From Candidula unifasciata (Eukaryota > Mollusca > Gastropoda > Stylommatophora > Geomitridae): a stretch of 64,000 bases of DNA. The notes beneath the pieces were generated by a model. The model saw nothing but the letters and a program-made list of their open reading frames with translations. It had not been told where the DNA came from and did no database searches. The stretch spans positions 1,051,335 through 1,115,334 of the forward strand of contig CAJHNH020008543.1 in assembly GCA_905116865.2 (NCBI GenBank), given 5' to 3'. Of the stretch, positions 56,728-64,000 are shown piece after piece; the stretch's first letter is position 1, and each line of letters opens with the position of its first letter. Made by a program: the position numbers and the translations under genes.

Positions 56728-56870
56728 ACGATAACATTAGTTTCAGATGTCACTGATGCTGACCACATCACCCATCTTGTGCCACTTAGTCTATAAAAAT
56801 ATAGGTCTAGCCTTATATGCCCTATTCGCCTAAAGGCGTGGAAAAGGGTTCTTTTTTTTTTAAAACTTTT
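56728..56870 (+). mobile_element. SINE family A 3' half
   Basis: TGATGCTGACCACATCACCC, TAGTCTATAAAAATATAGGT and CCTAAAGGCGTGGAAAAGGG with a T-rich end. Confidence 0.85.
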
Positions 56871-57417
56871 ACTTTGATGCTAAACCCCCAGGACTGAATG
56901 AATTAAATCACCTCTGTGTAACAGGAGCTTCAGATAAGCAAGACGCACTAATATTGTAACCCACTATGCATTTCGTAAGAGGATGTCATTAGTTTTCATA
57001 CATTCTCCCGTAAATAAGTGAAACTATGGGGGTGACTGCAGTCAAGCTAATACAATGAATTCCAGAGAAATTTGACTAAAAAGCTAAACAAAATGGGAAA
57101 AAGGAAAACGTGCACAAAACAACACAACGTAACGTTTCGGCCAGGCAGCCTTTTTCAAACACAAGTGGACTACACAAAAGAGGAATGGAGAGTATGTAGA
57201 TCTCTAAGGGGTGACGTGAGCGACGTTTAAAAAATGTGATGCGGAATAAATGAAATAAAATAAAATAAACGATGGCTAAAAAATATAGTCACAATACTGG
57301 GAATAAAAAAAATGCAAGTGTTAATGATACATAAATGATATTGATAAGAAATAGAATATGGTAATAATATGAAATAAAATAAAATAATTAACATTTAAAA
57401 TGTAATAAGATTAGAAC

Positions 57418-58005
57418 TATTTAGATGAAGGTATGTTGGATATTGATACCTCTTGGACAAAGAACGCCAAGGCTGTGGATAAGGCGATTTTCCAAAGCGA
57501 GGCGGGTAGTATGATCGCCAGAGCAAGATTTTAATGCTGTGACAGATATGTCATCTTTACCGCTGTGGTCAGGGCTATTAAAATGAAGAGGGATTGGTTT
57601 GAGTGTCTTCTTGTCGATATCAGAGAGGTGTTCCCGGAAACGATCAGCTAGCTTCCTGCCAGTCTCCCCAATGTATGCCATGCTGCATCGTTTGCAGATA
57701 ATTGCATAAATTACGTTGCGGGATTCGCAAGTAAAAGGTTCCCTAATTTGAAAAGAACCATTAGGGAAACTGACCGAAGAAGTCTGGACAACGAAAGGAC
57801 ATGTTTTGCAGGTGCTGCGTCAGCACTGAGTAGTCCCAAGAGGAAGTGCTGTATGGATCGGTGGGAGTCGGCTTCGGAAATAAACTGTAGCCATAAATTC
57901 AACTATCCATGACAAGTTTAAACCTAGAGAAGAGCAACTCAGCAAAGGACGATAAAAGGATGATTTCCGGAGACCAGATTTCCGGTCAATATGGCGTGGC
58001 AAGTG
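57418..58005 (-). pseudogene. Penelope-like element, GIY-YIG endonuclease end
   Basis: The minus strand reads CSTCKTCPFVVQTSSVSF, FTCESRNVIYAIICKRC, SMAYIGETGRKLADRFREHL, then PLHFNSPDH and ALENRLIHSLG, ending at 57421. V-I-Y and A-Y-I-G are the GIY-YIG core; Arg and Glu of the catalytic site are present. A zinc-like CSTCKTC precedes it, as in animal Penelope-like elements. The RT is missing; upstream (to 58005) only decayed text. The final 260 nt is an open frame. Confidence 0.82.
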
Positions 58006-58007
58006 GA

Positions 58008-58435
58008 TTTTTTTTTTTTTTTTTTCAACCAGCGTCCACCTGTAGTCAGTTTTCGGATATCATAGAAGGAAAGTTGTGTCATCTGTGTGTTGTCCATTAA
58101 GATGATGATGAGTACGATGCGGGCTTGAGTATGAGTACGAAGTTGACTGATGAGGCCAATGCGGGCCCGAAAAGTTCTTGGACAGTGAAGACAGGGAATG
58201 AGTGTTGTGCCAGGGAGAGGATCTCCTGCAGTCGCCTTTCTGTTCAACCTTTTCTTAATCAGTCTCGCTTATCTGTTTGCTTCACATGTAGCCGCGCTTT
58301 TGTGTAGAGTTGCAGGCCATGCATTTCGGTCTTGAGAGACAGTCTCCCAATTGGTGTAATTCATCCTAAATGTTTTATGTGTAGACTTCAAGGTGTCCTT
58401 AAAGCGATTCTTTCTGTGTCATATTAGCCTGCATG
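58008..58435 (-). mobile_element. LINE 3' end with C-terminal zinc finger and poly-A
   Basis: The minus strand reads RFKDTLKSTHKTF, NWETVSQDRNAW, then after a stop CLHCPRTFRARIGLISQLRT, the C2H2-like finger found at the end of some LINE ORF2 proteins, then TTGGRW and a poly-A run at 58008-58027. Confidence 0.78.
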
Positions 58436-58560
58436 TGAAAGTCTAGTTTAAGTTTTACTATTCTATAAAGTTTGGAAACAATGCGACTGGTCCAGCAAAT
58501 CGACAGTGATTTATTTGGCTCTCGTAGAAGAATAAAGAGGATCTTACAAACCGACTAGAA

Positions 58561-58746
58561 CAGTGGCTCTTTACCTTCCTAATGCCGCGACCCTTTAATA
58601 AAGTCCCCTCATGTTGTGGCGACCCATAAACAATTATTTTCCCTCATAACTTCAATGAATATGTGTTTTACAATATTCTTAGGTGACCCCCATGAAAAGG
58701 TCGTTCGACCCAAAAAGGGGTGGCGACCGGTAGGTTGAGACCGCTG
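58561..58746. mobile_element. SPIN-like hAT MITE, copy 2 (186 bp)
   Basis: Opposite orientation to copy 1: starts CAGTGGCTCTTTACCTTCC and ends (reverse complement) CAGCGGTCTCAACCTACCGG. GACTAGAA is duplicated exactly at 58553-58560 and 58747-58754. Interior shares GGTCGTTCGACCC and the AACATGAGGGGACTTTATTA-type stretch. Confidence 0.93.
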
Positions 58747-58759
58747 GACTAGAAGGACC

Positions 58760-59265
58760 TGTTCCAGACACGTCTTCCTGCCCTGACGATGTGATAATCT
58801 ACTTCATGTCGTCTATGAAAACCTCTAGAATCAGCTCGGGGATGTTATAACTCAGAGGTTGACATGGGACGAGCTGCACAAGACTGGAAAGTATGGGAGG
58901 TTTAGAAAGAGTTTGTTGAGGTCCTATCCTTTAATGAGGTTTTAAAGCCGGGAGACTTGATGTTATAGGGATTTCCCCGTTATGATTGTATCCCTGAGGT
59001 AATTTGGTTTCTTCCGTGATGTTCAGTTAGGTTTACAGACGATAGTGTTATATTGTGGTAGGGGCGGCATGAGAATCACAATCCAGGGCGATGGATAGTG
59101 AGACTAGCAAGACCCGCCTAGGATAAGAAAGGTCTTCCACAATTTAAACATAGGACTTTCGGACCCTCGTTGCCACTACATGTATTTAGTGTGTTTTCTT
59201 CTCTCAACCTATCGCAGTCAGTTCTTTCTTCATTCACAATCTTCTCTTTATTTCCCCCTTCCGCC
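58760..59265. other. No recognised gene
   Basis: No coding or repeat similarity noticed. Confidence 0.4.
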
Positions 59266-59269
59266 CGGA

Positions 59270-59482
59270 TCCCTAGCGTAGTTGGCTAAACCGGACTGCG
59301 CGGTGACTGGGTGACGAACTCCCTGCGGTCAGGGTTCACGCCCGGGGTATTCAGAAAAGTCAAATTTCTCCCAGATTTACGGTATTTATCATGAAATCAA
59401 GGCCGAATGTTGCGATATCCCTAATACCGAGCCTAAGGGTTAAAAACTCATGGCTTCTGGATACTAAAAAAAAAAAAAATTA
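59270..59482 (+). mobile_element. SINE, third type (tRNA-derived, poly-A)
   Basis: TAGCGTAGTTGGCTAAACCG (A box) and GGTCAGGGTTCACGCCC (B box) lie about 55 bp apart. A 120-bp body follows, ending in 14 A residues at 59467-59479. Confidence 0.75.
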
Positions 59483-59599
59483 CCCCATTCGACACAAAAC
59501 GGTCCATGACACTTTGTTCCCACGAATCTGCCTCCCTATCTGTATCATTCATTCCCGTTTACACACATTTTTGTATCGCAGTAGAGGCCGACCTGGGCA

Positions 59600-59840
59600 T
59601 CTCAAGTTAGTTGTGTATCCTCTACAGGACGTAGCAGAACCAATCTCAGCATTTATTGGCTGATGTGGTTTTTCTAGGCAAATTTTCCTTTTAATAGTTT
59701 GCCATTGCTTTCAGAGCGGTTAGCTCTCAGTACCACCGTCGAAACCAGCGTAAGACAAATCTTCCGCAGCAGGGATCAAACCCGGCACCCCTGGATTACG
59801 AAGCGAGTTGGCAACGCCTAAGCCACAGACGCCGACCTGG
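59600..59840 (-). mobile_element. SINE family B, full copy
   Basis: GTGTATCCTCTACAGGAC, TGTGGTTTTTCTAGGCAAAT, GTCGAAACCAGCGTAAGAC, GGGATCAAACCCGGC and CTAAGCCACAGACGCCGACC are the reverse complement of SINE B. Confidence 0.9.
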
Positions 59841-60177
59841 ACATTGCCACTGGTAATTCACCAAGGAGAATGTCCTTCAGGACTCGTCATCAATCCTCCC
59901 TTCGGTGGTTCAGGAAAGTCCATGACTAATACCCTTATTCAAGGACTCTACCGTCATAAATACAGACAGTAGTTGCTTCTTTTTTGCAGATAATGTTGTT
60001 GAGATATAAAGTGTTAGATCTTTACGACTTATATGGTGAGGCGTGCAGTTCCCTTTATCTATGGTTTTACACTCCGGACAATTATCACAAAAGTCTAACA
60101 ATTATTTGATCGTTGTTTTTGAGAGCCTGGATCGATCCTAGGGCCAGACTGCACTGAGAAATTCCTGTCCTCTCTGG

Positions 60178-60313
60178 TGTGTTTGTGTGTGTGTGTCTGA
60201 GTGGTGCATGTGTGTCTAATGCAAATGTGTGTGAGTGTGTGCGTGAGTGTGAGTATGTGCATGTATGAGTGTGTGAGTATGTGATGCAAGTATGTTTGTG
60301 TATAACTGCGTGT

Positions 60314-60351
<38 letters not shown>

Positions 60352-60360
60352 TGTGTGTAT
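60178..60360. repeat. (GT)n-rich microsatellite
   Basis: Interrupted GT/GTGA repeats; the longest pure run is at about 60317-60348. Confidence 0.95.
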
Positions 60361-60408
60361 GGGTGCGTCTATGTGCAAGTGTTTGTAAGTGTATCTAAGT
60401 ATTCGTCA

Positions 60409-60410
<2 letters not shown>

Positions 60411-60478
<68 letters not shown>

Positions 60479-61025
60479 GCTGTACCGAATAGTGATTTTC
60501 ACTATTCGGCCAAATTCGAATAGTGGGACCAACTATTCGGCCGAATACGAATACGAATAGTGTATCATCATCATCATGATCATCATCAGGTGCCTTGCCG
60601 ACTGGCGTGGGCGATCATGCCTCTTTCAAATCTGCTATCTCCTGCATCATGTATCAGTTCGTGTGCTGACACATCTCCATGCCATGCAACAAGACTGTCA
60701 AGAAACTTCTGTCGTTGTCTTCCTCTATCCCTTCTTCCACAGATCTTTCCAGTGTTCACCAATGTTCCATTTCCCTCTTCTCATAACATGGCTGAAAAAT
60801 GGCGACTGTCTTCTTCTGATGTCTGTGATCCTTCCTATGTCTTCCGGCTTCAGCCTCTTTTAAAACCATCATTCGTTTGTTAATGTAAAATTTAATTTAA
60901 ACGCACCTTCATATTCTCGTTAGCAAAACCTTAAAATTTGATTTGGACGAAGACACCCTGAAAGAACGAAAAATGCATGATCTTTCTCTCTCCCCCCACC
61001 CCTTCTCAACACACACACACACACA

Positions 61026-61058
<33 letters not shown>

Positions 61059-61310
61059 TGCGGTTGGCATTTTATGCAGTTTGTACCACGCAACTGGGTC
61101 GCAGTTTCCCCCGCTACGACAGACTTAGGCAACAGCTACTATTGTGTTAATCAGAGAGTTAGTTCAGTCCATCGCAGTGTTTGCAGAAACGGGAGTAAGG
61201 TAACCACTATTCGTATTCGGCCCGACCGCAACTATTCGGTCGAATACCGAATAGTTTTATGTCCCCTATTCGGCCCCGAAGCGAATACGAAGCGAATATT
61301 CGGTACAGCC

Positions 61311-61377
<67 letters not shown>
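60411..61377. mobile_element. hAT-like element (60476-61312) lying in a (TA)n microsatellite
   Basis: Ends AGGGCTGTACCGAATA and (reverse complement) AGGGCTGTACCGAATATTCG are inverted. ACTATTCGG-type motifs recur at least eight times in the first 85 and last 115 bp. TA repeats of about 65 bp lie directly on both sides (60411-60475 and 61314-61377). The middle carries a LINE fragment and a (CA)n tract (61010-61058). Confidence 0.8.
60545..60880 (-). mobile_element. LINE 3' end nested in the hAT-like element
   Basis: Matches 51890-52240: GATCATCATCAGGTGCCTTG, GGCGTGGGCGATCA.GCCTCT, CCACAGATCTTTCCA and CTCATAACATG.. occur in the same order. Confidence 0.8.
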
Positions 61378-61380
<3 letters not shown>

Positions 61381-61435
61381 TACATATACATATACACACA
61401 CACGGTGAATGACATATATATTTGATAATATGCTG

Positions 61436-61505
61436 TCTCCGCTTCAGGGTGGTTGAGTCGTTTGCCTCCGGCTCCGAAAGTCTTGGGTTCGTTCTACAAT
61501 TTTTA
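61436..61505 (+). other. Possible tRNA-like SINE head
   Basis: TCAGGGTGGTTGAGTCG and GTCTTGGGTTCGTTCT resemble A and B boxes about 40 bp apart. No body match was found. Confidence 0.4.
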
Positions 61506-61662
61506 AACTGCAATTATAACGGATATTCCTTGGAATAGTGGCTGCAGCTACGGAGTTCGAGCTAAGTGCTAAGCTTTCAGTGGGTAAAAGGCAAGCTGTT
61601 CTTCAGAAAGAGACCGAACTAAGTGGAATAATCTGGGGTAATGAAGTTGGTCATCTCTACTT

Positions 61663-62062
61663 TAACTTCATGAAACGCATAAATATCCCTTAAAAGGAGA
61701 AGTTCATGAAATGCATGAAAATTACTTAACAAGAAAAGTTCATGAAAGGTATAAACAATTGCTTACTAAGATAACTTCATGAAACGTAAACAAATTTCTT
61801 AAAAAGTGAAATTAAGGAAGGGTACAAAAAAATTATTTAACAAAGAGAAGTTTATGAAACTTACAAAAATTACGCAAAAGAGAAGTTAATAAAATGTATT
61901 AAATTTACTTAAAAAGAGAAGTTTATGGAACGTATAAAAATTACTTTAAAAGGGGAAGTTTATGAAAAGTTCAAAATTTTTTTAAAAAGAGAAGTTCGTG
62001 GAACATATACAAATTACTTAAAATAAGAAGTTCACGAAACATATAAAAATTACTTTTATAAA
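61663..62062. repeat. 36-40 bp minisatellite, about 10-11 units
   Basis: Unit close to GAAGTTCATGAAACGTATAA plus AAATTACTTAAAAAGA, varying by substitutions and small indels through the array. Confidence 0.88.
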
Positions 62063-62064
62063 AG

Positions 62065-62975
62065 AACTGTATGTACATAGTTGGGGCCACTTAATCCCTT
62101 AGAACTTGTGAGGGGGATGAGAGGGCGGGCTGAAATCCCAGGTGCCTGTACCAATGTGAGTAAGTGTGTGTGAACACTGCTGTTTGGATGTAACAGTCTA
62201 GTAATTATCGCCTTATCAATACACAAACACTGCCAACCGGGGACATGTTTTCGTTTGTCATGGCAGTAGCTGTTAGCTGTTGTGACGACAGTTGTGTCAG
62301 TAAAATGATGACTGGCCCGACTGGGGCAAGTATTGCGTGTTGTTTGTTTGTTCGTTCGTTAGATGCAACATTTACTCGCTGATTAAGTATGAAGGATAGG
62401 ATGGAGAGAGGGGAATGGGTGTTGGAGGCAAGAGAAGACAGATAAAGAACCAGTCACAAGCATTTATAGACTTATATTTGTTAAAGCGGTGAATGACTGG
62501 AAAAAAAGGAATGTTTTGTCAAGGAGATTGCAAGAAAGAAATAGGAAAAAAAGAGAAATGAAAGAGCAGAAAAATAAGATATAATTTTAAAAATGATTAG
62601 GGAACCCCCCAAAAAAAATTAAGCCTGAAAAAAAAATTTTTTTTTAATATAAGCAGCTAAACCGTACAAGGGGAGATAAACATTAAATGAAATAAAGATA
62701 GAAAGAAAAAAAAATTATAACAACCGAAAAAAAAAAAAGGAAAAATAAACAGCTGAGATATTTTAAAAAAAATTACGAAAGAAAGACAAAAAAATAAAGA
62801 AAGAATGAATGAAATAAAGAAAGTAGAAAAACACCCCTCTCTTTTCCCTCCCCTAAAAAAACACGAAATCAAAAACCCAGAAAAAACAAAGAAGGATAAA
62901 CAAATAATTATCGAAAACAATAATAAAAATATATTCCAGTTTCGTCCTTTTTAGGACGAAATTTTTTTCTTATTT
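62065..62975. other. No recognised gene
   Basis: 62500-62935 is a purine-rich stretch (A and GAAA on the plus strand). No coding signal. Confidence 0.5.
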
Positions 62976-62977
62976 AA

Positions 62978-63155
62978 AGCCCCACCCTGGCTTTTGCCAG
63001 GGGCCGCAATATAGGCAGGCCATAAATATGGCTAATTGTCTGAACGCAGTTTCTGGGACCTCTCCACGGCGATCCTCATCCCCATGGTGGCGCTTTGTGT
63101 CATCGGGTGTTTATCGCTTTGTGATGTCCTGGTGGCGTGGAAAGGCAGTCAGTCA
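62978..63155 (+). repeat. Interspersed repeat R1, copy 3
   Basis: AAAGCCCCACCCTGGCTTTTG, ATAAATATGGCTAATTGTCT, GGGACCTCTCCACGGCGATC and GGTGTTTATCGCTTTGTGAT. CCCTGGCTTTTGCCAGGG is a hairpin. Confidence 0.8.
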
Positions 63156-63269
63156 GTCAACAATTATAAATAAATTAATTATTAAATAATTAAAGATCAT
63201 TGTCTCAATTCGCTAGAACACAATTTTTTATCAGGAAGTGTTTTCATTAACCCAACAATTATTGCCACC

Positions 63270-63560
63270 ACCTCTGTAACAATGCCGCATCTGTGGCCTA
63301 TGCTGCGAGTCTGACTCCAATTCCAACGTGCCGCGATCGAAACCCACTGCTGGCTGCCAGGATTTTTTATCATGGTACGGGGCGTCGCAGGTCGACACAG
63401 CCTAATGTGGGTACCAGGATGTTTGTGATGGGGAAGTAAAGACGGCCGGCGTAATGCTGACCACATTACCCACCTAGTGTCAAGTGTCGATTAGTCTGTA
63501 AAAATATGGCTTTTCTTCCTATAAGCCTGATACGCCCAAGGTGTGAAAAGGGATCTTTAC
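63270..63560 (+). mobile_element. SINE family A copy
   Basis: TCGACACAGCCTAATGTGGG, GGAAGTAAAGACGGCCGGCG, AATGCTGACCACATTACCCA and GATTAGTCTGTAAAAATATG. The head before 63370 is diverged. Confidence 0.85.
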
Positions 63561-63564
63561 TATT

Positions 63565-64000
63565 TACTTTGACTCTATAACAATGCACTCTCCCAGACAC
63601 ACACTTCCTGTTAATCAAACACATTTATATTTTCTTGGTCATAACAGGAAACATTGACATTTGAAGTCTCAGTATTTGGCAGGGATTTCTCGCCACTCCT
63701 CTCCAGACATGGAAACCAAATGAAAACACTTAGAACAACAAACGAACTGTGACAATAAGAAGAAATCCACAGTGGAGCATCTACAGCAGGAGTCTACAAA
63801 TCATCAGTAGAAGATCCCTCGTCAACAATTGTTGACCACCTAGACTACTTCAAAGGGTATGCCAACCTGGCTCATGACTCTCAGGCCTTGATCTTCTCCC
63901 GCTGAACTTTATCGGATAATTATACACATTAGAATACATTTAAAACATAGCTTTTTTTAAAATTTTGCAACCCGTTTTAGCTGTGGTGATATAGACGTAT
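63565..64000. other. No recognised gene
   Basis: No similarity noticed up to the window end. Confidence 0.4.

Overview
ORGANISM. The window is animal nuclear DNA. It contains spliced exons with GT..AG borders, several clades of non-LTR retrotransposon, tRNA-derived SINEs, hAT and Tc1/mariner-type DNA transposons, a Penelope-type GIY-YIG remnant and many micro- and minisatellites. My best guess is a mollusc, probably a gastropod. That is an inference from the repeat mix and the style of the two host genes, not a demonstrated fact. No prokaryotic operons, CRISPR arrays, rRNA or intact functional tRNA genes were seen. | HOST GENES. Two genes are supported, both on the minus strand and both incomplete. 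(1) Two consecutive exons of TMEM201 (SAMP1/NET5, inner nuclear membrane) lie at 4723-4582 and 2416-2243. They join in phase across the conserved zinc-binding Ima1-type domain. (2) Two exons of a TNF-receptor-superfamily-like receptor lie at 34893-34064 (signal-like segment and cysteine-rich modules) and 31914-31693 (last cysteines, stalk, transmembrane helix). They also join in phase. Their first and last exons were not found. | LAYOUT. 1-5 kb: LINE tails, a SINE, the TMEM201 exons, and a minisatellite grown from an exon/intron junction. 5-13 kb: a 389-bp MITE, RTE and RNase H-type LINE remnants, a Ty3/Gypsy-type pol end. 13.4-20.9 kb: a nearly complete but broken I-group-like LINE (ORF1 with zinc knuckles; ORF2 with endonuclease, RT and RNase H) between candidate 13-bp target duplications. 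21-26 kb: SINEs, microsatellites, RNase H-LINE ends. 26.9-31.4 kb: a minus-strand LINE split by about 1.2 kb of inserted DNA. 31.5-35.7 kb: the TNFR-like gene, a 168-bp hAT MITE, and 36-bp and 33-bp minisatellites. 38.8-44.6 kb: two adjacent hAT transposons. 45.16-48.33 kb: a full-length RTE LINE with 12-bp target duplication and a YY1-like motif at its 5' end. 50-56 kb: LINE tails, an 84-bp satellite made from a LINE C-terminus, and the first SPIN-like hAT MITE. 57-61.3 kb: Penelope remnant, LINE tail, second SPIN-like MITE, SINEs, and a hAT-like element lying inside a TA microsatellite. 61.6-64 kb: a 36-40-bp minisatellite, a repeat-family copy and a SINE. | HOW IT WORKS TOGETHER. This is intron and intergenic sequence shaped by repeated transposition. 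All transposon ORFs carry frameshifts or stops, so none is clearly active. The tRNA-type SINEs depend on LINE machinery supplied elsewhere. The non-autonomous hAT and Tc1-type elements depend on transposases not intact here.
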